From: CAVRXT01 sp963725655
Lineage (GTDB): Bacteria > Acidobacteriota > Terriglobia > Acidiferrales > UBA7541
NCBI GenBank assembly: GCA_963725655.1
Contig: CAVRYY010000001.1
Coordinates: forward strand, 2,418,001-2,482,000
Direction: 5' to 3'
DNA: 64,000 nucleotides
A model generated the notes under the pieces. It was given only the letters and a program-made list of their open reading frames with translations. It was not told the origin of the DNA and did not search any database. The position numbers and the translations under genes are program-made. Below, piece after piece: positions 45,583-54,347 of this stretch. The first letter of the stretch is position 1. Each line of letters begins with the position of its first letter.

Positions 45583-46601
45583 CTCATCACCTGCACGTCA
45601 ACCGGGGCGCTGCTTTTCTTCGCGGCTTCCACCACGTTTCGCAGTGGCCTGCCAAACCCCTCGAATGAAATTTCCATCCAGTCGCCGTTTTCCAGATGCA
45701 CACCCGCGCCGTAACTCAGCGCATCCGCGCCCAGGAAATGCACGTGCACGTCGCCGCGGTGGCGATGGGCCTCAAACTTAAAGTGGTGGTGCTCGATGTT
45801 GCTCAGGCTGTGGCTCATATTTTCTTCGCCCGTCGCTATGTTCTTTGACCATATGTCCCGGCCTGCTCTTTCGATCCGTACCCGGCCCTTCACATTCCGG
45901 AATTCCCCTCCCACCACCAATTCCGGTCCGAGCGAGCAGAATCGCAGCTTCGAACCGGCCAGGTACAAGTAATTTTTCTTCTCGTATTCGTGGTCCGAAA
46001 ACTCATTTCCCATCGCCAGCCCTACCCGGTACGGCTTACCCGCGGCGCCGATCATGTACACCGCCGCCACTTCCGCCTCTTCCCCTCCATCGTCGGCGTG
46101 CGGCGGAATCGGCAGCGGTTCGCCGTGCGCGCGCAATATCCGTCCGTTCCCTTTGTAAAACCACTCCGGAGCAACGCCGATTTTCCCAGGCTCCGGCCGC
46201 CCATTCTCGACGCCCGAGGAAAACATCCGCATGCTATCGGTCACCGGTTCGTCGGTCGTCGCTTTTACCGCGCCCGCGCCCTGGTGCATCGCGTCTCGCT
46301 CGCGCGCGCTTCCCAGGTGCGTGAGCCCGGTGCCCGAAACGAGCACACGCGCGGGCTTTTCAGGCACATCAATTGCCGGCAGCAGATGCCATGCCGAAGC
46401 ACCGGTGTAGACCGCATCGTAGTCCAGCCGGTCGCCGCTGCCGGCCTTCGCCACCAAGTCCTGGATCGACTCGCTGTTAGTAATGCTAAGTTGCGCCAGA
46501 TCGTAAATCGACCGCACGCCGGCGAGGCACCGCAGTTTTGGCTCCTCCACCACCGCTACACATCGCGAAACGCCGCTACGCAATTGAACTAGTCTTAACA
46601 T
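45579..46601 (-). CDS. AraD1/GguC family protein (FAH-fold)
   Basis: A 340-residue protein of the fumarylacetoacetate-hydrolase-like superfamily, of the GguC/AraD1 type that acts in non-phosphorylative pentose or sugar-acid breakdown. Landmarks are VLVSGTGLTHLGSARERDAMH, PEWFYKGNGRILRAHGEPLP with the metal region, and FLGADALSYGAGVHLENGDW near the end. The start at 46601 begins the conserved MLRLVQLRSG; an in-frame extension of 11 residues was left out. The GH39-like enzyme is 82 bases upstream on the same strand, suggesting a joint role in hemicellulose sugar use. Confidence 0.85.
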   Translation of the reverse strand: MLRLVQLRSGVSRCVAVVEEPKLRCLAGVRSIYDLAQLSITNSESIQDLVAKAGSGDRLDYDAVYTGASAWHLLPAIDVPEKPARVLVSGTGLTHLGSARERDAMHQGAGAVKATTDEPVTDSMRMFSSGVENGRPEPGKIGVAPEWFYKGNGRILRAHGEPLPIPPHADDGGEEAEVAAVYMIGAAGKPYRVGLAMGNEFSDHEYEKKNYLYLAGSKLRFCSLGPELVVGGEFRNVKGRVRIERAGRDIWSKNIATGEENMSHSLSNIEHHHFKFEAHRHRGDVHVHFLGADALSYGAGVHLENGDWMEISFEGFGRPLRNVVEAAKKSSAPVDVQVMS

Positions 46602-46683
46602 TGACAGTGGCCCCGATCCTTTATTCGCAAGCAACCCTGTAGTTTCGAAACATTCAAAACCGAATCCCGCCGATGCCCGGGAT

Positions 46684-48387
46684 TTACCAACTCAACCGCA
46701 GTAATGAAATCGCCTGGCGCGGCAGCGTGACCGAAATCTTCGCTTGTCCGGATTTCACCTTCACCCAATTCGCCGGCGCGAGCAACGCAAGCTGCCCGGC
46801 GGCTTGCAACTTTGCGTATTGTTCCGGCGTCGGCTGTTCTGGTTTCCCCATCGACTTCCACGCCGACCACGCGTTGCTGTGCGCGTCGTCGATGCGGTAA
46901 TGGCTCAGCCGCACGCGATGCGCGCCCGGCGGGATTCCGGAAATGTTGACGGTCACCATGGCCGGAGCGGCCGGAACATCATCGTCAAAATAATTCCAGA
47001 CCATCACCGCGGCTGCATGGGAGTCGGCGGTGGCCAGGGCGTCGATATCGGCGGACTGCCGCACTCCGCCTTTCTCGATGTCATCGATCGCCACAGCCCC
47101 GCTGCTCGTGGCACGCACCCGATCGCCAGACATCATTCCCGCCATGCGAAAGAAGTTCAGGACCGGCTTATCCACGCCGTTGGTGGCCAGGGTGCGGAAT
47201 CCTTCAAAGTAATTGCGGCCCTCAAACTCGAACGCCCAGGTGAGCATGCCCGCCAGATTCACCTGCCGGCGATCCTGCAGCTCCAGCAGTCCCTTCATTG
47301 CCGCAGCGGTGTAGCTCGCATACAAAGGTCCGTTGCGGTAAGCATTCTGCGGATTCACCTGGGCGGAGCATGCCGCGCAGCCCTCCGGATCGGCCTCGCT
47401 GAGAATGATCGGCAACTTCGCAAATTCGGGATAGCGGCGAACGATTGCGAATCCTTCGTCGGCGGCCACAAGTTCCTTATCGAGCCCCATGCGCACGTGG
47501 CCTTCCGATAGCTCCGGCCGTCCCTTCACATGGAACGAAATAAAATCGAGCGGCACCGCGCCGCTAGTGGATTGGTCGCGAACCTTGGCGCAGTGGTCCA
47601 GAAAATCGACCAGGAATTTCGCCGCCCTCTCGTTGTGCGGGCTGGTGATCGCCGGACCACCCACTAGCGCTCCCGGCAGTGCGCGCCGCACACCTCTGAC
47701 CGCGGCGTCGTACAGCTTCAGATAGTCGTCCGTCGAACCGTGCCAGTAGCCGATGTCCGGCTCGTTCCACACTTCCCAATACCACTGTTCGGCCTGGTGT
47801 TTTCCGTAGCGCTCTCCCAGGTGCTGCGCCAGATGCTCCACCAGTTCACCCCAGCGCTGAAAATCCTTCGGCGGATAGCTCCACCCGCCCTGAAAGATGT
47901 CCGTCGGGAACTGCACGTGATATGGGCGGGGATGCACCGACATCGCTTCCGGCATGAACCCGATCTCGACCATCGGCTGCACACCGGCCGCGGCGTACGC
48001 GTCGAATATTTTGTCGACGATGCTCCACTCGTACACCGCCTTCCCTTCCGGGTTTTCGGTGTACGCGTTCGTCGAACCCCACTTCAAATCCGCCCGGCCG
48101 TCGCCGGTGGTCAGCAGGTTGTGGGTGCGCACACGCACCGGCGCGGGACTCATCTTCCGCAATTCCCCCAGGAGCTTCTCGCCGTTAGCGGTGTAGGTGT
48201 AGTTCGGCTCGTCGTAGCCAAACCACGTCTGGATCGGAACGAACGGACCTTCGCTGGCGCGCAAATCCACATCCACACGCACCGCACTATCGGCACGCGT
48301 GCGCGACACTTGAAATGGCAGGATCGCAGCAACAACAATCAGACAACCAAGGAGGCGGTAAATAACGGACGCTTTGGGCCGTTTCAT
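46684..48387 (-). CDS. Exported glycoside hydrolase, GH39-like (beta-xylosidase type)
   Basis: A 567-residue protein with a signal peptide (residues about 8-33). The TIM-barrel clan A landmarks are WEVWNEPDIGYWHGSTDDY, with the acid/base glutamate, and IILSEADPEGC, with the nucleophile glutamate. Between them, PMVEIGFMPEAMS and VGGPAITSPH fit GH39. C-terminal beta-rich segments follow. The ATG at 48387 was preferred over a GTG two codons upstream. It likely releases xylose or similar sugars outside the cytoplasm, though the substrate is inferred from family only. Confidence 0.85.
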   Translation of the reverse strand: MKRPKASVIYRLLGCLIVVAAILPFQVSRTRADSAVRVDVDLRASEGPFVPIQTWFGYDEPNYTYTANGEKLLGELRKMSPAPVRVRTHNLLTTGDGRADLKWGSTNAYTENPEGKAVYEWSIVDKIFDAYAAAGVQPMVEIGFMPEAMSVHPRPYHVQFPTDIFQGGWSYPPKDFQRWGELVEHLAQHLGERYGKHQAEQWYWEVWNEPDIGYWHGSTDDYLKLYDAAVRGVRRALPGALVGGPAITSPHNERAAKFLVDFLDHCAKVRDQSTSGAVPLDFISFHVKGRPELSEGHVRMGLDKELVAADEGFAIVRRYPEFAKLPIILSEADPEGCAACSAQVNPQNAYRNGPLYASYTAAAMKGLLELQDRRQVNLAGMLTWAFEFEGRNYFEGFRTLATNGVDKPVLNFFRMAGMMSGDRVRATSSGAVAIDDIEKGGVRQSADIDALATADSHAAAVMVWNYFDDDVPAAPAMVTVNISGIPPGAHRVRLSHYRIDDAHSNAWSAWKSMGKPEQPTPEQYAKLQAAGQLALLAPANWVKVKSGQAKISVTLPRQAISLLRLSW

Positions 48388-48608
48388 TTTCACCGAATTC
48401 CGATCTCACTGCTCAGCAGCAGTAACGCTCGCTACCACTCGCGGACACAACGCGCCACGAGATTAGCATTTTCCGTTGCAGTACAAGAACTAAGAAACGA
48501 CACATCAGGTTTTCCAAGTCACAAACAAAAGTGGGAGCCGATCCGATGCAGTTCACTTCGATGAGCACCACCCGTATCTTGTTCCATGACCGCGCGAGCT
48601 TTGGCAGT

Positions 48609-50102
48609 TCAATTCACCAGCACCGGCGTCTGCCGGTCCTTCAGCGTTTCCACTTCCATCACCGCAACCACCAAGGTTCCCTGGCCATCGCTGCGAACGT
48701 TTAGCTGTCCGCCGAGCTGGCGCACGCGCTCCTGCATTCCCATCATACCCACGCCGGGGCGCATTTCCCGCGGGGAGTCCTTTCCATTGGTGGGCGGAAT
48801 TCCCCGGCCGTAGTCGCGCACCTGCACAGTAACGTTTCGCTCGTCGCGGCCCACGTTGATGCTGGCGCGATCGCTCCCGGAATGGCGGTGAACGTTGGTC
48901 AGGCATTCCTGAACGATGCGGAATACGGCAATCTCCAGTTCTTTCGACAACCGGCCCAACCCGGGGGCAATTTGCAAGTTCACCGAGATGTTACTGCGCT
49001 GCGCAAATCCTTCGACGTACCAGCGCAACGCGGAATCTAACCCGGACTCGTCCAGCAGCGGCGGATGCAGTAAGTGTGAAATCGTTCGCAACTCGCGCGA
49101 AAATTGACGCGTGAGCTCCAGGCTCTCGGCCAGCGCCATGGAGGCGTGCGAACTCAAGTTCCTCTCTTCCGTCTGCAGCGTGGCCAGGTTTAAACCCAGC
49201 GCGGCGATAATTTGTCCCGAGCTGTCGTGCAGCTCGCGCGCGATCCGGCGCCGTTCTTCATCCTGCAAATTCATCAGTTCGCCCGACAGCCGCCGCAAAC
49301 TAACCTCGGCGGCCGCCAGCTCCGCGGTACGCTCCACCACCCGCCGCTCCAACGCATCCCGCGCCTGCTGCAGCGCCGCATCGCGCTCTTCGATGTTAGC
49401 CAGCATTTCATTGAACGTTCCGGCTAGCGCGGCAACCTCGTCTCCCTTGGATGTGACCGTCGCGCGGACCGAATATTTTTTTTCTTCGGACACCCGGCTG
49501 GCTGTCTCCGCAAGACTCAAGATCGGTTTCAGCACCGCCTGCTGCAGCATCCGCGAGAGAAACGACGTTGCCAGCAAGCAAATCAGCAGCACCCCCGCGA
49601 CCATCATCGCGTACGTTTTCAGCCGCGCGTACATCGAGTCCAGATCGTTCTGGATGTACACCGCGCCGACGGTCTTGCCGTCCGATACGATCGCCTCGAT
49701 CAGATGGAAACGGTCGGTGCCAAACCAATACGACATCGCCTGCCCGCTGGGCAGCACCGGCTCGGGCAGCACCGGTCTCACCGTATCCCGCCAATACGCG
49801 GCGAACGGCAGGCCGTCCGCTGTGTATATTTCCGCGTGAACGATGTGCGGGGAACCGCGCAGGCCGGCCAAAGTATTCGTGGCCGACGTTCGATCGTTCT
49901 CCTTCAAAGCGACTGCCGCGCTGGCGCTAATCACTTCGCCTTGAATGGCGATGTGGCTGGTTAGCCCGCTTCGATAGCTGATCTGGTCGTAAACGATGAA
50001 AAGAGAACAGGCCAAAAGCAGCGCCACCGTGCTTACCAGCAGGCTGGCACGCGTCAACTTGCGGACTATCGATTGATCAGTCGCCGGGGTTGTGAGCCGC
50101 AC
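48609..50102 (-). CDS. Membrane sensor histidine kinase, NarX/UhpB type
   Basis: A 497-residue two-pass kinase. Helices lie near residues 17-38 and 162-183, with an extracytoplasmic CHASE8-like sensor of about 120 residues between them. A HAMP region (PILSLAETASRVSEEKKY) and coiled segment lead to the HisKA_3 box RRRIARELHDSSGQIIAALG, with the phosphoacceptor histidine near 313, and an HATPase with the N box ECLTNVHRHSGSDRA and G box VRDYGRGIPP. Start is GTG with GGGAG six bases upstream. It is downstream of a receiver-domain gene with 161 bases between them. Confidence 0.92.
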   Translation of the reverse strand: MRLTTPATDQSIVRKLTRASLLVSTVALLLACSLFIVYDQISYRSGLTSHIAIQGEVISASAAVALKENDRTSATNTLAGLRGSPHIVHAEIYTADGLPFAAYWRDTVRPVLPEPVLPSGQAMSYWFGTDRFHLIEAIVSDGKTVGAVYIQNDLDSMYARLKTYAMMVAGVLLICLLATSFLSRMLQQAVLKPILSLAETASRVSEEKKYSVRATVTSKGDEVAALAGTFNEMLANIEERDAALQQARDALERRVVERTAELAAAEVSLRRLSGELMNLQDEERRRIARELHDSSGQIIAALGLNLATLQTEERNLSSHASMALAESLELTRQFSRELRTISHLLHPPLLDESGLDSALRWYVEGFAQRSNISVNLQIAPGLGRLSKELEIAVFRIVQECLTNVHRHSGSDRASINVGRDERNVTVQVRDYGRGIPPTNGKDSPREMRPGVGMMGMQERVRQLGGQLNVRSDGQGTLVVAVMEVETLKDRQTPVLVN

Positions 50103-50191
50103 GAGCTACTCCCAAGGTCGCTTCCAAGTGCTCTCAGTATATATTTTGGGTAGACGTACGGGCCGGAACTTTCGTTCCATCGCGGTATCAG

Positions 50192-50207
50192 GTAACGTGG
50201 GAGTTAC
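50192..50207. promoter_or_regulatory. Inverted repeat GTAAC-N6-GTTAC upstream of the kinase gene
   Basis: A perfect five-base dyad lies between the receiver gene and the kinase gene. No promoter hexamers were clear, so its role is uncertain. Confidence 0.3.
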
Positions 50208-50263
50208 GTACCTTGGGCTCGGCCCTAAGCAAGACTTCATCCCTGGCACGCCACTCTCCGCCA

Positions 50264-50680
50264 TTAGTGGCCTGGGGACTTAGGCTCGAGCGGCTGCTCC
50301 ACGATCAGGCTCTCGATCGCCGCCAGCAATTGCCGCGACGCCTCCGCCTTGGACACGTATCCACGCGCGCCCGCCTCGATCGCGTAGGGCCGCATTTCCG
50401 ACTCATCGTATTGACTCAGTATCACCACTTGGGTCCGCGGGTAGTCCCGGCGGACTGCTCGCGCCACTTCCAAGCCGTTGACCCTCGGCATGCTGATGTC
50501 CAAAACCAGGATATCGGGCTGCAGCATCTTGGTTTTCTCGATCGCGTCACTGCCGTCGACCGCTTCCCCGCACACTTCCCAGTCGGGACGTGTAGCGAGA
50601 ATGGACCGCAATCCGCGTCGCATCAATTCGTGATCGTCCGCTATCAAGATACGGACATGACTTGCCTGAGATGATGTCAT
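50264..50680 (-). CDS. Single-domain response regulator (NarL-type receiver without HTH)
   Basis: A 138-residue receiver domain. RILIADDHELMRRGLRSIL has the acidic pair, DILVLDISMPRVNGLEVARA the phosphoacceptor aspartate near residue 60, and GARGYVSKAEASRQLL the conserved lysine. These are typical of NarL/FixJ members, but the usual LuxR-type helix-turn-helix is absent and the protein ends at VEQPLEPKSPGH. It is transcribed ahead of a NarX/UhpB-type kinase gene, its likely partner, so the output may be protein-protein. Confidence 0.9.
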   Translation of the reverse strand: MTSSQASHVRILIADDHELMRRGLRSILATRPDWEVCGEAVDGSDAIEKTKMLQPDILVLDISMPRVNGLEVARAVRRDYPRTQVVILSQYDESEMRPYAIEAGARGYVSKAEASRQLLAAIESLIVEQPLEPKSPGH

Positions 50681-51074
50681 ATGTTTTTATGCTAAAGCGC
50701 ACCCCGCCAAAGCTCAAGGGTCAGAAAGGGGGGACGTTGCAGTAAGGACACCAGTAATTTACGGTATGACTCCGGATGAACGTACGCGGGTAGTTATGAG
50801 CTCGCGATTCCCCGGGAAAGTCGCTACAGCCAGGCGACTTTAACCCGCCAAGCCCCTTGCCATCTATGAGATCGCCTACACCCCCGCAAACTGTGGTGGC
50901 CCATCCACCGGCCCAACCTCGATCCCCTCCGGTGAAACCCCTACAGGAAATTGTGTATTGGCCGTTACGAATCCGCCGCTGCGTCTTTGCATTGCGCCAG
51001 ATAACGACATGATCAAATGATTAGGCAGTCAGGCAGTGCGCTTCATTCACTCGGAAAAAGTGGAGAGGCCCAGT
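50681..51074. other. Divergent intergenic region without a recognised gene
   Basis: Nearly 400 bases between the receiver gene (leftward) and the Ala/Gly-rich secreted protein gene (rightward). No gene or repeat was recognised. Confidence 0.5.
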
Positions 51075-51986
51075 ATGACGCGAATCGCGATTTTGGTCTT
51101 GGCAGGGAGTCTGGTTGCGTCGAACTCCACCGCGCCCGCTGCCGCCGCGCAATCGGCACCCGCAGCGCAGGCTACCGGCTCGGAAGTTCAGGCACAAGGC
51201 ACCGCGTCCGCCACCGGATCGGGAAAGGCCGGACAGATCCCCGAGAAGAGCCTGGTGGCCGGCACCAAAGTGAACGCGACCCTCTCGCATTCCGTAGAGG
51301 CCAAGAAAAACAAACCTGCCGACCGAGTAACCGCGCGGACCACCGACCCGACATGGTCGAACGGCCAAGTGGTATTACCCAAGGGCACCCTTCTGGTAGG
51401 ACACGTCAGCCAAGCGCACGCGCGCGGTAAGGGTGAATCGGAATCAGCCCTGGCGATCGTGTTTGATAAAGCGGTTCTCAAAGACGGCTACGAACTGCCC
51501 CTCGACGTCACCATTCAGGCCATCGCGGCGCCGCCCGCCGCGGCTTCCACCTCTCTAGGCGACGAAGACCTCGCACCCAGCAGCGGAGCTGGAAGCGCAG
51601 CCTCCTCCCCGGGCCGCGCCGGCGGGCGCGGCACGATGGGCGGTGGCGCGCCGGGCGGTGGCGCCGGCACAGCCTCGAACGCCGGATCGGTACCCGACGG
51701 TACAGCGAGCTCCACGACTGACCCGAATGCCACGGGCAACGGGCCGCTTGGCTCGGCGGGAAGCATTGCCGGCAGCACCAAGGGAGCTGCCCGCGGGCTC
51801 GGCTCCGGCCTGGACGACGCCGGCCAGCTCACTGCAAACAGCCAGGGAGTATTTCGATTGAACGGGATCGCTTTGAGTTCAGCAGCCTCGACCGGGGCGG
51901 AAGGGTCGGTCATCACCTCGGCCGGCAAGAACGTGCATCTGGATAGCGGCACGCAATTGGTACTCGTCGTCAACGACAGCCAGTAG
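51075..51986 (+). CDS. Secreted Ala/Gly/Ser-rich protein of unknown function
   Basis: A 303-residue protein with a signal peptide (residues 1-27). Residues about 50-145 form a beta-rich domain: KSLVAGTKVNATLSHSV then GQVVLPKGTLLVGHVSQAHA and ALAIVFDKAVLKDGYELPLD, which looks like the TrbI/VirB10-like or periplasmic barrel region seen in many acidobacterial secreted proteins. The rest is Gly/Ala/Ser-rich, with a final hydrophobic LDSGTQLVLVVN. GGAGAGG six bases before the ATG at 51075 decides the start. Function not recognised. Confidence 0.7.
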   Translation: MTRIAILVLAGSLVASNSTAPAAAAQSAPAAQATGSEVQAQGTASATGSGKAGQIPEKSLVAGTKVNATLSHSVEAKKNKPADRVTARTTDPTWSNGQVVLPKGTLLVGHVSQAHARGKGESESALAIVFDKAVLKDGYELPLDVTIQAIAAPPAAASTSLGDEDLAPSSGAGSAASSPGRAGGRGTMGGGAPGGGAGTASNAGSVPDGTASSTTDPNATGNGPLGSAGSIAGSTKGAARGLGSGLDDAGQLTANSQGVFRLNGIALSSAASTGAEGSVITSAGKNVHLDSGTQLVLVVNDSQ

Positions 51987-52059
51987 CCGAACATCGCAGA
52001 GGATTAACCGGCGCGGCGCAAGGCCGCGCACTTGTTCTCCACGTTGTGAGAGGTCGGTT

Positions 52060-53030
52060 TGAGCTTCACCGCTGCGTCATGCGCCGCAGCGGAGCCCACG
52101 CAGCTCAAACCGATCGACGCGCAGGACGGGCGGATGCGGTAGGCATCCGCCCGAATTTTCCCTATCGGCGCCCCAACCGCCGACAGCATCAAACGTTTCC
52201 GCGAGGCGGTCTCCGATGACCCAAACAACCTTCGCGCCTGGCGAGGCCTGGAAAACGTGAGTTGGCGCGCCGGAGACGCGGATTTCACCCTCGAGGCCGC
52301 CACGAAAGCAGTTCATCGCGGCGAAACAGAGCACGATTGGGAGTTGCTGGCGCGGGCTTGGTCGGTGGCGTCCCCGGCAGATGCCGTTAAGCGCATGGCC
52401 GACCGCGTGAACGAGATTGGCGATCCGACCCGGAATCGCGGCGCAGCCGCCAATGCTTCGCACATCGAATTGGGTGGACTGGAATTCCTTTCGCAAACGC
52501 CGGCGCGCTCGCTGATTCAAGTCGACGCTGGAGCTCATTCCCACCCCGAGGGAGCAGTCGCACGCTCGGCGCGAAATGGCGTGGTGGATGTATCGCGCAC
52601 GAAACCTGCCAGCCGCCGCGGACCAGCTCGAGCAGGCCCGCCAGGAATTCCCCGATTCCCTGGAAACGTTTATTTTGCAGGCGTGGGTGATGAGCGATCT
52701 GGGCCGTCGAGCCGACGCGGAAACTTCGCTGCACCATCCCACCGACCCTAAGCACTCAGCCGAATACCTCGCCGCGCAAGCTGTGATCCAGTGGCGCACC
52801 GGTGATACCCAGGACGCCAAACTTCGATTCCAACAGGCCGCGCACGACGATGCCGCATGGATGGTGCCCCGTTGGGTGCAGAACAATTACAGCGCCTCCG
52901 CCGCCGGAGTGATCCGGCAGCTGCAAGCACAGGAATCCGCCCGCAGCCTGAAAGAAATGCAAGAGCGCCTGCACGCCGCCGCAGCTGCCGCCAAACAAAC
53001 CCAGCCTCAGCAGTGGCGGCAAAGCCCATT
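52060..53030 (+). pseudogene. Decayed TPR-repeat gene
   Basis: TPR-like sequence survives in two frames. In one frame an in-frame TAG near 52138 separates a weak PTQLKPIDAQDG stretch from TADSIKRFREAVSDDPNNLR and ENVSWRAGDADFTLEAATKA (about 52175-52530). In the next frame WMYRARNLPAAADQLEQAR, SLETFILQAWVMSDLGRRAD and AQAVIQWRTGDTQDAKLRF follow (about 52545-53000). A +1 frame change falls near 52530-52560. No intact start is present. The open frame then reads through the repeat array to 53274. Confidence 0.7.
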
Positions 53031-53040
53031 GCCCTTGGTA

Positions 53041-53254
53041 GTTGCCGGTGGTCACCCCCACACTGACGTGTCGGCATCTTGCAGCCGCCGGTGCTCACCC
53101 CACACTCACGCGCGGGGCTATTGCGGTCGCCCGTGGTCACCACACACTTGCATCTGGGACTTTCGCAGTCGCCGGTGGTCACCACACTTACGTGTGGGGC
53201 TTTTGCAGTTGCCGGTGGGTGCCCACTCGTCGGTTTTACGTGTGGGGTTCTTGA
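53041..53254 (+). repeat. Five-unit imperfect tandem repeat of about 42 bases, with internal hairpins
   Basis: Units begin at 53041, 53084, 53126, 53168 and 53208, with lengths of 43, 42, 42, 40 and 47. Each starts GTYGCCGGTGGTCACC or a close variant. The unit core CCACACTTACGTGTGG can fold into a six-base stem with a four-base loop, and GGTGGTCACC is itself partly self-complementary. Unit ends are TTTTGCA-like. Divergence between units is moderate. It lies in the decayed 3' end of the TPR gene. Confidence 0.85.
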
Positions 53255-53303
53255 CTTACGATTCAACGCCTTGATCGTTCCCGTGTGAATTCGCACATCT
53301 CGC

Positions 53304-53344
53304 ACAAAAAACAAAACCTCGCCGCGCTACCCAGCGCGGCGAGG
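53304..53344 (-). terminator. Rho-independent terminator
   Basis: CCTCGCCGCGCT and AGCGCGGCGAGG (53317-53344) form a perfect 12-base stem with loop ACCC. On the minus strand it is followed by TTTTGTTTTTTGTG. It ends the transcript of the gene at 53408-54172. Confidence 0.9.
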
Positions 53345-53367
53345 CCTCACACCAAACACCCGAACTC

Positions 53368-53394
53368 TTTCCATCGGCAGGCTGCCGATGGAAA
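53368..53394. repeat. Perfect 12-base inverted repeat
   Basis: TTTCCATCGGCA and TGCCGATGGAAA with loop GGC, just after the stop at 53408. It lies ahead of the terminator hairpin on the same transcript, so it could be a second stem stabilising the 3' end. Confidence 0.85.
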
Positions 53395-53407
53395 CACATC
53401 CACACCG

Positions 53408-54172
53408 CTACTTGCCCGGCAAGTAGCTCAGCTCCGGCCGAAACTGAATAATTTCGCTAGTCTCGGTTTCCGTGCTGGCCTCAAACCTGTCCAGAATCGA
53501 AGCCGCTTCCGCGTGCCCAAACGCTTCGTTTAGCATCGCCTCGAACGGCTTGATATTTGGATTGTCCTCGAAATCCGCCCAGTTATCGTGGGGGATAACC
53601 AGCACATAAGTCCCCGCGCGCCCGCCGTTGACCAGCGTGTACCAGTAATAGTGCACCGGCCACTTGGTCTTCTCGATCGCCTCGGTAGCTCGGGTAATCG
53701 CGCTATGGAATTCCTCCCCTTTGCCCGGCTTTACAACGTAAGTGATCACCTCCGCATACTTGGACGGAGTCATCGAGTCAGTCGGCTTGCTATCCTTCGG
53801 CATCAAATCGTAGTAACGAATGATGAGTGACTCCACATTCGCCCCGATATTCTTCTCATACGCTTCCAGCTCCGCCTTTTGCGGGACCGGCGGCGTATCG
53901 AAATCCGCCCAATGCTGCTCGAGTCTCCCCACACGGTACGTCCCAGTCTGGTCGCCGCTTAGCGTCTCCCACACCATCAGTGGCTGCTTGTCCTTCTGCT
54001 GTTTGTGCCACTCCGCCTGTGCCTTGCGTCCTTCCTCATATTGCTTCACCGTGCCGGGCTTCAGCTTCTGAAATTCCAGAGACGCGACCGTGCCGGGCTT
54101 CGTCTGCGCAAAGCCCGAAACCGCCGCCATCAACATAATTCCAACTGCAACCACCACTTTCTTCACAGTCAT
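53408..54172 (-). CDS. Exported protein of unknown function
   Basis: A 254-residue protein with a signal peptide (residues 1-22, ending SGFAQ). The mature part has mixed alpha/beta pattern with WADFDTPP, GKGEEFHSAITRATEAIEKT and VIPHDNWADFEDNPN. The two similar segments VGRLEQHWADF and VIPHDNWADF suggest a duplicated fold, perhaps dimeric alpha-beta barrel (NIPSNAP/EthD-like), but this is not certain. GGGAG five bases before the ATG at 54172 decides the start. A strong terminator follows. Confidence 0.75.
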   Translation of the reverse strand: MTVKKVVVAVGIMLMAAVSGFAQTKPGTVASLEFQKLKPGTVKQYEEGRKAQAEWHKQQKDKQPLMVWETLSGDQTGTYRVGRLEQHWADFDTPPVPQKAELEAYEKNIGANVESLIIRYYDLMPKDSKPTDSMTPSKYAEVITYVVKPGKGEEFHSAITRATEAIEKTKWPVHYYWYTLVNGGRAGTYVLVIPHDNWADFEDNPNIKPFEAMLNEAFGHAEAASILDRFEASTETETSEIIQFRPELSYLPGK

Positions 54173-54347
54173 AGAACTCCCTCGCATGCGAATTAGAAAA
54201 CGTGAATTTCCCGCGAACTGCGTGGCCGGAATTACTGCCGTGCTTTGAGTCACTTCGGTACGCCGGGACTATATACCACTTTGCTGACGAATCAAGAATT
54301 TCGTTTCGCGGTCACCCGCACCTGCGAACTAACCGCGGCGGTCAGAT

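Noticed and set aside
53041..53254. Possible CRISPR array
   Set aside because: Units are contiguous and diverged, with no unique spacers and no cas genes.
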